Below, piece after piece: positions 8,871-16,885 of a stretch of 64,000 nt of DNA. The stretch is from Streptomyces smyrnaeus. Lineage in GTDB: Bacteria > Actinomycetota > Actinomycetes > Streptomycetales > Streptomycetaceae. A program made the position numbers and the translations under genes. Positions within the stretch are counted from its first letter, which is position 1; every line of letters begins with the position of its first letter. Under the pieces are notes generated by a model. That model did no database searches. It saw only the letters and a program-made list of their open reading frames with translations, and was not told the origin of the DNA. The DNA lies in contig NZ_JAFFZM010000005.1 of assembly GCF_017676345.1 (NCBI RefSeq), positions 248,001 through 312,000 on the forward strand, read 5' to 3'.

Positions 8871-8962
8871 CCGCGTCCGTGCCAGCGCACGGGCGGCCCA
8901 TGACGCTGCCGTGCCGAAGTGTGCTCGCGCCGGTGCGGCAGCCCCGACCACGGAGGAAACCC

Positions 8963-9544
8963 GTGCTCAGCATCACCGTCGTCGCCGTCGTGTTCGGCGT
9001 CGTCTTCCTCGCCGAGCTGCCGGACAAGACGGCCCTGGCCGGGCTGATGCTCGGCACCCGCTACCGCGCGTCCTACGTCTTCGCCGGGGTCGCCGCGGCC
9101 TTCCTCGTCCATGTCACCCTCGCTGTTGCGGCGGGCAGTGTCCTGACTCTGCTGCCGCACCGGCTGGTGCAGGGCATCGTGGGTGTGCTGTTCCTGCTGG
9201 GCGCCGCCATGCTGCTGCTCAAGAAGGACGACGACGAGGAGGAGCAGGCGCGCAAGCCCGCCGACCAGTCGTTCTGGAAGGTGGCGGGCAGCGGCTTCAT
9301 GCTGATCCTCGTCGCCGAGTTCGGTGACCTGACACAGATCATGACCGCCAATCTCGCCGCCCGCTACGACGACCCCTTCTCGGTGGGCATCGGGGCCGTG
9401 CTCGCCCTGTGGGCCGTGGCCGCGCTGGGCATCCTGGGGGGCCGCACCCTGCTGAAGTTCGTCCCGCTGCGGCTGGTCACGCGGATCGCGGCGCTGGTGA
9501 TGCTGGCGCTGGCCGGATTCAGCCTCTACGAGGCGGTGGCCTAG
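8963..9544 (+). CDS. GDT1/TMEM165 (UPF0016) family Mn2+ exporter
   Basis: A 193-residue membrane protein made of two homologous halves with about six helices. Each half has the acidic UPF0016 motif: ELPDKT near residues 18-23 (Pro replaces the usual Gly) and EFGDLT near 118-123. A central acidic loop KKDDDEEEQ separates the halves. The family exports Mn2+ and/or Ca2+; the Mn riboswitch upstream argues for manganese detoxification. The GTG start is preceded by GGAGG with 6-nt spacing, so the longer open frame upstream is not used. Confidence 0.88.
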   Translation: MLSITVVAVVFGVVFLAELPDKTALAGLMLGTRYRASYVFAGVAAAFLVHVTLAVAAGSVLTLLPHRLVQGIVGVLFLLGAAMLLLKKDDDEEEQARKPADQSFWKVAGSGFMLILVAEFGDLTQIMTANLAARYDDPFSVGIGAVLALWAVAALGILGGRTLLKFVPLRLVTRIAALVMLALAGFSLYEAVA

Positions 9545-9599
9545 CAGCCGCCGGTGCCCCGGAAGGCCCGCCGCAGTCGGCGGCGCGTCCCCTACGCGG

Positions 9600-9692
9600 T
9601 GCGCCCCCCGGACGGCGGTGCGCCCCCCCGGACGGCGCGGCGTCCCCGGTCGGCGCGGCGTCCCCGGTCGGTGCAGCGTCCCCCGGACGGCG
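9600..9692. repeat. Imperfect 18-20 bp G/C-rich tandem repeats
   Basis: Repeated units of the type GGCGCGGCGTCCCCGGTC and GCGCCCCCCGGACGGCGG fill the gap before the MFS gene. Neighbouring copies differ by a few bases. No gene or RNA is recognised in them. Confidence 0.6.
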
Positions 9693-9736
9693 GCGGTCGA
9701 CAAGCTGTGTGACCGCCGGACCGGCACCGTGGGCGT

Positions 9737-11734
9737 ATGAGCGGGGAACACGCGGCACCGGCACCCCCTCGCACCAGCGGGGTCATGCTGCCGATCGGCG
9801 CGCTTTTGCTGGGGCTGCTGCTGGCCGCGCTCGACCAGACGATCGTCGCGACCGCGCTGCCGACCATCGTCAGCGACCTCGGCGGCATGGACCACCTCTC
9901 CTGGGTGGTGACCGCCTATCTGCTGGCCGTGACGGCAGCCACCCCGCTGTGGGGGAAGCTGGGCGACCAGTACGGGCGCAAACGCCTCTTCCAGACCGCC
10001 ATCGTGATCTTCCTGGTGGGCTCCGCACTGTGCGGGGTGGCGCAGGACATGCCGCAGCTCATCGGCTACCGCGCCGTGCAGGGCCTGGGCGGCGGCGGGC
10101 TGATCACGCTGTCCATGGCGATCGTCGGCGACCTGGTGCCGCCCCGCGAGCGCGGCCGCTACCAGGGACTGTTCGGCGCGGTGTTCGGGACGACCAGCGT
10201 GCTCGGTCCGCTGCTGGGCGGGTTCTTCACCGAGCACCTGGACTGGCGCTGGGTCTTCTACATCAACCTGCCGATCGGCGCCGTCGCCATGGTCGTGATC
10301 CTCCTCGCGCTGCACATCCCGGTGCACGCCGAGCCCCACCGGATCGACTACCTCGGCACCTTCCTGATCGCCGCCGTCGCCACCTGCGTGGTGCTCGTCA
10401 CCTCACTGGGCGGCACCACCTGGTCCTGGAACTCCGCACAGATCTACGGCCTGTCGGTGCTGGCCGTCATCCTGCTGGTCGGCTTCGTCGCGGTCGAGCG
10501 CAAAGCGGCGGAGCCGGTGCTTCCGCCGAGCATCTTCGCCGTACGCAACTTCACCCTCTCCGCGGTGATCAGCTTCGTCGTCGGCTTCGCCATGTTCGGG
10601 GCCCTGACCTATCTGCCGACCTTCTTGCAGGTCGTGCACGGGATCACACCGACGCTGTCGGGTGTGCACATGCTGCCGATGGTGCTGGGCGTACTCGTCT
10701 CCTCCACCGTCTCCGGGCAGCTGATCACCCACACCGGGCACTGGAAGATCTTCCCCGTGCTGGGCACCGCCATCACCACGGGCGGACTGCTCCTGCTGCA
10801 CGTGATGAGCCCGGACAGCTCGCAGTGGGAGATGGGCGTCTACTTCGCCGTCTTCGGCCTCGGCCTCGGACTGGTGCTGCAGGTGCTGGTACTGGTCGCG
10901 CAGAACGCCGTGCGCTACGCGGACCTGGGCGTGGCCACCTCGGGGGTCACCTTCTTCCGTTCCGTGGGCGCCGCCGTCGGCGTGGCCGTCTTCGGTGCGA
11001 TCTTCGCCTCCCGGCTGGGCCACGAGCTCACCGACGCGCTGCGCGGGCGCTCCCTGCCCGGCGGGATCACACCGGACTCCCTCAAGCGCGACCCGCAGTC
11101 CGTCGGCCGGCTGTCGCCCGGCGCCCGGCGCGGGGTGCTGGAGGCCTACTCGACCTCCATCACGGATGTCTTCCTCTACGCCGCGCCGCTCGCCGCGCTG
11201 GCCTTCGTCCTGACCTGGCTGATGCGGGAACAGCGGTTGCGGCGCAGCGTGCAGGTTCCGGACGAGAGCGAGACGCTGGGCGCCTGCCCCGTCGAGCGCA
11301 GCCCCGCCGACGAGGTCACCCGGGCCCTCTCCCGGCTGAGCACCATCGAGGGCCGACGGGACCTGTATGCGCGGATCGCACAGACCGCCGGGATCGATCT
11401 GGCCCCGGCCGCCACCTGGATGCTGTTGCGCGTCCACCACGACGGGCCCGTCGAGCCCGCGCTGCTGGAGGATGCCGGAGTGGTGCCGCGCCGGGTCGTC
11501 GCAGACGGGGCACGGGAGTTGGAGGAACGGGGGCTGGCGACACGGGAGGGGCTGGAACTGGTCGCGACCCCGCGCGGCGAACAGGCGGCGCGTGCCCTCT
11601 CCGACGCCCGCCAGGAGCAGCTGGCCGAACTGCTGGGCGACTGGTGGACACCGGACCGTCCCACGGACCTGACGGAGCTGGTACGCGAACTGAACGCGGA
11701 GGCCGGGCACGCGGAGCCGCCCCGGGCGTCCTGA
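9737..11734 (+). CDS. DHA2-type MFS drug transporter with C-terminal winged-helix domain
   Basis: A 665-residue protein. Residues 1-500 are a 14-helix DHA2/EmrB-QacA transporter: motif D1 LDQTIVATALPTI, motif A GKLGDQYGRKR, motif C in FGTTSVLGPLLGG. It is expected to export hydrophobic drugs by proton antiport. After the last helix, about residues 520-665 form a soluble domain with a MarR/PadR-like winged-helix layout (ALSRLSTIEGRRDLYAR..., ARELEERGLATREGLELVATPRG: recognition helix plus wing). This fits a sensor or regulatory tail rather than a truncation, since the frame is intact. No clear Shine-Dalgarno precedes ATG 9737. Confidence 0.85.
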   Translation: MSGEHAAPAPPRTSGVMLPIGALLLGLLLAALDQTIVATALPTIVSDLGGMDHLSWVVTAYLLAVTAATPLWGKLGDQYGRKRLFQTAIVIFLVGSALCGVAQDMPQLIGYRAVQGLGGGGLITLSMAIVGDLVPPRERGRYQGLFGAVFGTTSVLGPLLGGFFTEHLDWRWVFYINLPIGAVAMVVILLALHIPVHAEPHRIDYLGTFLIAAVATCVVLVTSLGGTTWSWNSAQIYGLSVLAVILLVGFVAVERKAAEPVLPPSIFAVRNFTLSAVISFVVGFAMFGALTYLPTFLQVVHGITPTLSGVHMLPMVLGVLVSSTVSGQLITHTGHWKIFPVLGTAITTGGLLLLHVMSPDSSQWEMGVYFAVFGLGLGLVLQVLVLVAQNAVRYADLGVATSGVTFFRSVGAAVGVAVFGAIFASRLGHELTDALRGRSLPGGITPDSLKRDPQSVGRLSPGARRGVLEAYSTSITDVFLYAAPLAALAFVLTWLMREQRLRRSVQVPDESETLGACPVERSPADEVTRALSRLSTIEGRRDLYARIAQTAGIDLAPAATWMLLRVHHDGPVEPALLEDAGVVPRRVVADGARELEERGLATREGLELVATPRGEQAARALSDARQEQLAELLGDWWTPDRPTDLTELVRELNAEAGHAEPPRAS

Positions 11735-11981
11735 CCGCCGCCTCGCGCCGCCCTTCGTTGTCTTTCGTTTGCCGCCTTCGGTCACTTTCCGTCGTGTCCG
11801 CTGCGGCGCTCTTCTGGGCCTTTCCGCAGTACGAACTTTCCGCCCCTGTCACGCTTTTCCTGTGCGCTTGACCCTGACCGACCTCGACCGCGTATCGTCC
11901 AGCACTGGACAGTTACTGGCGATTCGGGCACGGCCGCCGTGAACCGGATACGGGGTGGCGGTGCCAGGGGAGGGGATCGGG

Positions 11982-13013
11982 ATGACGGGGGACGGACGAT
12001 GTCCCGAGTGCGACGGCAGCACACAGCCGTGCGTACACACTGACGGAGGGGCCGTCGGGGGCGGGGCGGACCAGCACGGCGGACAGCCGCACGACCCCGA
12101 GGACCCGCTGCACATCCGCCCCTACGTACTGCTGCACGAGGCCAACTCCGCGCAGTCCGGCCCCCGCTCCGAGGGCCCGCCCGGGGCCCGGTCCGGGACA
12201 GGGGATGCCGGTGACGTGGACGACGCCCATGTGCCGTTGCCCGACCTGATGCCGGCGGCGGATCCGGGCGGGGACGAGACGGCCGAACTGTCGGCCGTCA
12301 CCGAAGCGGACAGTCGCGGCGACAAACGGGACGGGCCCGGCCCCGGCGCCCGGAGCTCCGCGGCCGGGGCCTCCGCGGGCCATCGGCGGATGCGGGAGCG
12401 TCGCAGACCCAGCACGGCGGTGTTCGCCGGGGTCGGGGTGGCCGCCGTACTCGGTGGGGGTCTGCTGACCACTCAGCTCCTCACCGACAACGGCAGCCGC
12501 GCCGGGGACGGGCGCGCGCTGCGCCATATGCCGACCGGCGCCCCCGTCGACCCGGAGCCCTCCGCTTCTCCGTCCGAGGAGGAGAAGCCGGAGCGCAGTG
12601 AGCGGCCCACGCCCGCTCCCTCGCGGCCGAGCGCCTCGGCGACGCCCCGCGCCGACCGGGACAGCGGTGAGCACACCGCGCGCCCGTCCCCCTCCCGGGA
12701 AGAGGAAAATGCGTCCGGTCGGCCCGACCCTTCGGGGGACAGGGAGCGCAGGCACGGCCGTCCGCACCCGGTGTGGCCGGACCGCCCCTCGGGCGAGACC
12801 CTGCGCCCCGGCGACTCCGGTGCCGAGGTCGTCGAGCTGCAGCGCCGTTTGAAGCAGGTCGGTTACTACGACCGGAACGCCCGTGAGGACGGTGTCTACT
12901 CCGCGCGCGTCCAGGAGGCCGTCTTCCGCTACCAGGCGCACCACCGGCTGTGGGACGACACCCCCGGTGAGTACGGCCCTGCCACCCGGCGCCATCTGGA
13001 GGCCCGGACCTAG
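11982..13013 (+). CDS. Membrane-anchored peptidoglycan-binding protein
   Basis: A 343-residue protein. The cytoplasmic N-terminal part has a CPEC...C cluster (residues 7-17, zinc-ribbon-like) and an acidic disordered stretch. A single membrane helix lies near residues 147-165 (FAGVGVAAVLGGGLLTTQLL). A Pro/Ser/Glu/Arg-rich linker is followed by a C-terminal PG_binding_1 domain (LRPGDSGAEVVELQRRLKQV...YGPATRRHLE). The topology puts the wall-binding domain outside. Such proteins are common near Streptomyces cell-wall and signalling loci, but no enzyme domain is visible here. ATG 11982 follows GGGGAGGGGA, so I prefer it to the GTG at 11955. Confidence 0.8.
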   Translation: MTGDGRCPECDGSTQPCVHTDGGAVGGGADQHGGQPHDPEDPLHIRPYVLLHEANSAQSGPRSEGPPGARSGTGDAGDVDDAHVPLPDLMPAADPGGDETAELSAVTEADSRGDKRDGPGPGARSSAAGASAGHRRMRERRRPSTAVFAGVGVAAVLGGGLLTTQLLTDNGSRAGDGRALRHMPTGAPVDPEPSASPSEEEKPERSERPTPAPSRPSASATPRADRDSGEHTARPSPSREEENASGRPDPSGDRERRHGRPHPVWPDRPSGETLRPGDSGAEVVELQRRLKQVGYYDRNAREDGVYSARVQEAVFRYQAHHRLWDDTPGEYGPATRRHLEART

Positions 13014-13226
13014 GAGAGGGCGGCAGTGCGCGCGGGGCTGGCCGGTTGCCCGGACTGGTTTGTATGATGGGGGAACAAATGGTCCCGCCCGTGTCCCTCA
13101 CCTGACGGGAGGGGCGTCCCTGACCGGCGGGCGGGCCATCTGTATCTCGTCAGCCGCCCTGTGAGCCGTCAGCTTTTCCGCCTTCCCGCGACAGCTGCGC
13201 GCCGACCGCGATTCCGGGAGCCCCGT

Positions 13227-13886
13227 ATGCCCACACCACCGCTCACCGTCCGCGCGCTGCTGCTCGACATGGACGGCACGCTCGTCAACTCCGACGCCGT
13301 CGTGGCGCGGGTCTGGCGGGGCTGGGCCGTCGACAAGGGCCTCGACCCGGACGAGGTGCTGCGGGTCGCACACGGCCGCCAGGGGCATCTGACGATGGCC
13401 ACTCTGCTCCCGGACCGCCCCATGGAGCAGAATCACGCGGAGAACCGGGGCCTCCTCGCCCAGGAGACCGCCGACACCGAGGGCATCGTCCCCGTCCCCG
13501 GCGCCGGCGCCTTCCTCGCGGCGCTCGAAGATCTGCCGCACGCCCTGGTGACGTCCGCGACGCCCGAGCTGGCGGCGGCGCGTATGGCGGCGGCGGGGCT
13601 GCGCATGCCCGCGATCCGGGTCACGGCCGCCGACGTCAGCGCCAGCAAGCCCGACCCCGAGGGCTTTCTCAAGGGCGCGGCGGAGCTCGGTCATCCCCCG
13701 GAGGAGTGCGTCGTGTTCGAGGACTCGGGCGCGGGAATCGCCGCGGGTCTGGCCGCCGGAATGCCCGTGGTCGGCGTCGGGCCACGCGCCGCGGAGCACG
13801 GTCCGACCGTGCGGGTGCCGGACCTGGAACAGGTGCGTGCCACCCGACTCCCGGACGGCCGGGTACGCCTCACGTTCGACGGCTGA
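13227..13886 (+). CDS. HAD-superfamily phosphatase (sugar-phosphate type)
   Basis: A 219-residue HAD hydrolase with all four motifs: LLLDMDGTLVNSD (motif I, nucleophile Asp near residue 13), LVTSATPE (motif II), ASKPDPEGF (Lys of motif III) and FEDSGAGIAAG (motif IV). A small helical cap sits between motifs I and II. Length and motifs resemble GPP/DOG-type phosphatases such as sugar- or glycerol-phosphatases; the substrate cannot be read from sequence. ATG 13227 has GGGAG 6 nt upstream; the frame is open further 5' but less likely used. A TATGAT hexamer at 13062-13067 is a candidate -10 element. Confidence 0.82.
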   Translation: MPTPPLTVRALLLDMDGTLVNSDAVVARVWRGWAVDKGLDPDEVLRVAHGRQGHLTMATLLPDRPMEQNHAENRGLLAQETADTEGIVPVPGAGAFLAALEDLPHALVTSATPELAAARMAAAGLRMPAIRVTAADVSASKPDPEGFLKGAAELGHPPEECVVFEDSGAGIAAGLAAGMPVVGVGPRAAEHGPTVRVPDLEQVRATRLPDGRVRLTFDG

Positions 13887-14006
13887 GCCGAGCCCGGCCA
13901 CGGCGCAGACACCGTCCGGCCACGGCGCAGGCACGACCCGCCCGCGGCCCTGCCTCGGCCACCGGCGGCCCGTCGGCGGCCGGCTGCGTTGTCGGCGCGG
14001 CCATGA

Positions 14007-14032
14007 TCGGCGGGGCGACGTCACCCCGCCGA
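14007..14032 (-). terminator. Hairpin terminator after the MhuD-like gene
   Basis: Perfect 9-bp stem TCGGCGGGG/CCCCGCCGA with an 8-nt loop, 6 nt past the stop codon of the gene at 14038. There is no U-tract, as is common in actinobacteria. It lies between convergent genes. Confidence 0.6.
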
Positions 14033-14037
14033 GGGAG

Positions 14038-14412
14038 TCACTTCTTTGGCGGTGCCTGCTGGACGACCTCGAAGGACCAGGTCTCCGAGTCGGTCGCCGC
14101 GGGCTTGGGCCGCTCGCCGCCGGCCGGCTGCGCGTCGGGCCCGGCCGGCTTGGCCTCCGCACCGCTGTCCTCGCCCTTGGCCCGCTGGTGGGCCTCCTTC
14201 ATGGGGCCGTTCATCCAGGCCTGGAAGGCCTCCTCGTCCCGCCAGCGGGTGTAGACGAGATACCGGTCGCTGCCCTCCAGCGGACGCAGCAGCTCGAACC
14301 ACTCGAAGCCGTCGGCGCTCTCCACGAAGCCCTTGCGTGCGGCGAACCGCTGCTCCAGCACCTCCCGCTGGTCTGCCGGGACGGTCAACGCGTTGATCTT
14401 GACGATGCTCAT
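14038..14412 (-). CDS. MhuD/IsdG-type heme-degrading monooxygenase
   Basis: A 124-residue ABM-fold protein. The first 80 residues align by eye with Mycobacterium tuberculosis MhuD: SIVKINAL, FELLRPLEGSDRYLVYT, EAFQAW, EAHQRA. The three catalytic residues of that enzyme are conserved at identical numbers, Asn7, Trp66 and His75. Such enzymes cleave heme to release iron using O2 and electrons. The C-terminal 45 residues are an Ala/Pro/Gly linker ending in a last beta strand (ETWSFEVVQQAP). I start at the ATG of MSIVK because of the numbering match and an AGGATGG upstream. A general antibiotic-biosynthesis-monooxygenase label would also fit. Confidence 0.85.
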   Translation of the reverse strand: MSIVKINALTVPADQREVLEQRFAARKGFVESADGFEWFELLRPLEGSDRYLVYTRWRDEEAFQAWMNGPMKEAHQRAKGEDSGAEAKPAGPDAQPAGGERPKPAATDSETWSFEVVQQAPPKK

Positions 14413-14581
14413 GGGCCCATCCTGCCTCACCCGGGGGAGGGGAACCGCCGCCCGGTGCCGGGCCTGTCGGTGACAGGTCTGTCCCGCTTGGTGGCCGGTC
14501 GCGCACAGCTGTCAGGTAGCGAGTAGGTTTCTAGCGTCTGACCTGAAGGCCGGCCCCGAGGAACGGGGAGGATCCGGACAG

Positions 14582-16816
14582 GTGCGGGGGACCCGCGGAC
14601 AGAACACCGGTGGACAGGACGGGAGACGGCGGGGCGTGGCGGCGGAATCGGTGGCGGAGGGGCCCAAGGGGCCGGACCGGGGCGGCGAGTGGCGCCCGAC
14701 CGGAGGCGGACCGTTCCGCAGGTCGGCCCGGCAGTGGGGGCGGCTGGACTCCCGCTCGGGAATGCTGCTGGCGGGTCTGTGGCTGCTGGCGCTGGCGTTG
14801 GCCGTGCGGCAGGCGGCCGCAGTGCTGCGACTCCCGCAGGACGAGCGGCTCGTCGACCTGTTCGCGTGGATCGGCGACAACGGCGTGCTGCGCGTGCACG
14901 GTTCGCTCTACGACGGGGACACGCCCTTCACCGGGACGCCTTTCGCGGGGCTGGTGCTCAAACCGCTCACCCGGGCTGCCGAGCGAGGGCTGGGCGTGGC
15001 CTGGACGTTCGGCACGATGCTGCTGGTGGCCGCCGTCGGAGTGGTCGCGGCGCGGGCCCTGCCCGACCCGGTCCCGCGGCGTACCGCGCTGTTCGCGGTA
15101 CCGGCCGCGCTGAGCCTGCTGGTCCTGTCGGTGCCGGTGCGCAACACCTTCCATCTGGGGCAGACCAGCATCCTGCCGGTCCTGCTGGTGCTGACCGGCT
15201 GGCTGGTGGGCGGCGAGTCCCGGCAGCAGTCCGGCGGGAAGGCCGCGACCGCTCTCGCCGGAAAGGCGGGCGGCGTCCTCATCGGCGTCGCGGGCGCGCT
15301 GCAGCCCGCCACCTTGTTGTTCGTACCGCTGCTGTGGCTCACCGGGCGCCGCACGGCCGCCGTCTCGGGTGCGGGCACGTTCGTCATCTGCACCCTGGCC
15401 ACCTGGGCCGCCATGCCGGGCGACTCGTGGACGTACTGGATACACCACGTCGCGGGGGTCGGTCTGGGCGATCCGGCGGACGCGACCGCCAACCAGTCGC
15501 TGCACGGCGCCCTGTTGCGTGCCGGACTGCGCGGTGCGCCGGAGGTGGTGCTGCTGGTGCTGCTCGTGACGGGGGTGAGCTGGCTGGCGCTGCGCCGTGC
15601 GGTGCGGTACGCGCGCGACGGGCAGTTGCTGCTGGCGGCGGCCGTGGTGGGCTGTGCGGCGGTGGTGGCCTCGCCGATGGCCTGGCAGCACCAGCAACTG
15701 TGGGTGCTGCCGGCGGTCGTGGGGCGGGTCGGCCGACGCACCGGGGACCGGCTGGTGTGGCCGGTTTTCGTGGTCATGGTGATGACGCTGGACGGCACGG
15801 CGCTGGTGCCCAAGGTCGCCGCTTTCGGTGTGCTCGGCGAGAACGCGGTGCTGCTCGCGGCGCTGCTGGCGTCCTGCGCCGTGCCGTTCCTGCCGCGCAC
15901 CTCGCCGGCCTGGGCCGACCCGCAGCCCTCCGGCCTGCTCAGCCGTCCCAACCTGATGCTGGAACTGCTGCTGATCCGCGTCGGCTACTGGGCGTACTCC
16001 TATGTGCGCGGCCACGCCCCCGACTCGCGCTCCTTGGCCGAGGGCCACGGCGACCAGATACTGACCGTGGAGTCCTTCCTCCACATCGACATGGAGCACA
16101 GCCTCAACAAGCTGGCCGCGCGCACGGAGTGGCTGCGCGACGCCTGCGACACCTACTACACGACGTTCCACTTCCTGGTGCCCATCGCGTTGCTGGGCTG
16201 GCTGTATGTGCGCAGAGTGCCCCTGTACCGGTCGGCGCGCACGGCGTTGAGCTTCGCCACACTGCTGGGGCTGGTCGGCTTCTGGCTGTATCCGCTCGCG
16301 CCGCCGCGACTGATGCCGGGCCTGGGCTACATCGACACCGCCCACGGCCCGCAGGACCTGTCCAACCCGGACTTCGGCGCGCTGACCCAGCTGTCCAACC
16401 AGTACGCGGCGATGCCGTCGCTGCACGTGGGATGGTCGCTGTGGTGCGCCATCGTGGTCTTCCTCATCACCCGCAACCGCTGGCTGCGCGCATTGGGGGC
16501 GCTGTATCCGCTGCTGACGACGTTCGTGGTGATGGCCACCGCCAACCACTATCTGCTGGATGCGGTGGGCGGTGTCGCGGTCGTGGCGGCGGGCTTCCTC
16601 GGACAGCGGTGGCTCGCCCGTATCCGCGGTGACAGGACGACCGCCGAGCCCGGCGCGGACGCGGAGGGCCGTGCGGACGGGGATACGCGTGCGGACGAGG
16701 ACACCGGTGTGAACGGGGACGCCGGCGCGGAGGCGGCCAACCGTGCTGCTCCGGACGTGGCACAGTCCGGCGCACCCGGCCCCGGGGACCGTGGAGCGGC
16801 GGCCCGGGGCGACTGA
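14582..16816 (+). CDS. GT87-like glycosyltransferase fused to PAP2 (Aur1-type) domain
   Basis: A 744-residue polytopic membrane protein with two catalytic modules. Residues about 60-430 resemble the GT87 polyprenyl-phosphate mannosyltransferase family (an N-terminal loop with DLFAWIGDNG and DGDTPFTGTPFAGLVLKPL, then many helices). Residues about 460-690 resemble the PAP2/inositolphosphotransferase (Aur1/Ipt1) fold with PSLH near 612 and ANHYLLDAVGG (H-x4-D) near 654. Both point to assembly of glycosylated phosphoinositide or polyprenyl lipids at the membrane. The tail is Asp/Gly/Ala-rich. The GTG start at 14582 has GGGGAGG about 10 nt upstream; the first 55 residues are disordered, so a later start is possible. 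Confidence 0.82.
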   Translation: MRGTRGQNTGGQDGRRRGVAAESVAEGPKGPDRGGEWRPTGGGPFRRSARQWGRLDSRSGMLLAGLWLLALALAVRQAAAVLRLPQDERLVDLFAWIGDNGVLRVHGSLYDGDTPFTGTPFAGLVLKPLTRAAERGLGVAWTFGTMLLVAAVGVVAARALPDPVPRRTALFAVPAALSLLVLSVPVRNTFHLGQTSILPVLLVLTGWLVGGESRQQSGGKAATALAGKAGGVLIGVAGALQPATLLFVPLLWLTGRRTAAVSGAGTFVICTLATWAAMPGDSWTYWIHHVAGVGLGDPADATANQSLHGALLRAGLRGAPEVVLLVLLVTGVSWLALRRAVRYARDGQLLLAAAVVGCAAVVASPMAWQHQQLWVLPAVVGRVGRRTGDRLVWPVFVVMVMTLDGTALVPKVAAFGVLGENAVLLAALLASCAVPFLPRTSPAWADPQPSGLLSRPNLMLELLLIRVGYWAYSYVRGHAPDSRSLAEGHGDQILTVESFLHIDMEHSLNKLAARTEWLRDACDTYYTTFHFLVPIALLGWLYVRRVPLYRSARTALSFATLLGLVGFWLYPLAPPRLMPGLGYIDTAHGPQDLSNPDFGALTQLSNQYAAMPSLHVGWSLWCAIVVFLITRNRWLRALGALYPLLTTFVVMATANHYLLDAVGGVAVVAAGFLGQRWLARIRGDRTTAEPGADAEGRADGDTRADEDTGVNGDAGAEAANRAAPDVAQSGAPGPGDRGAAARGD

Positions 16817-16885
16817 GCCGCACCGTGATGGGGGCCCCAGCAGGTTTTCGCGGTCACGCTGGAGGCGTACGCCCTGGCGCGCGTC

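Noticed and set aside
9600..9692. 6C RNA (twin C-rich hairpins)
   Set aside because: C-runs are present but I could not build the paired hairpin-loop arrangement; tandem duplication explains the pattern.
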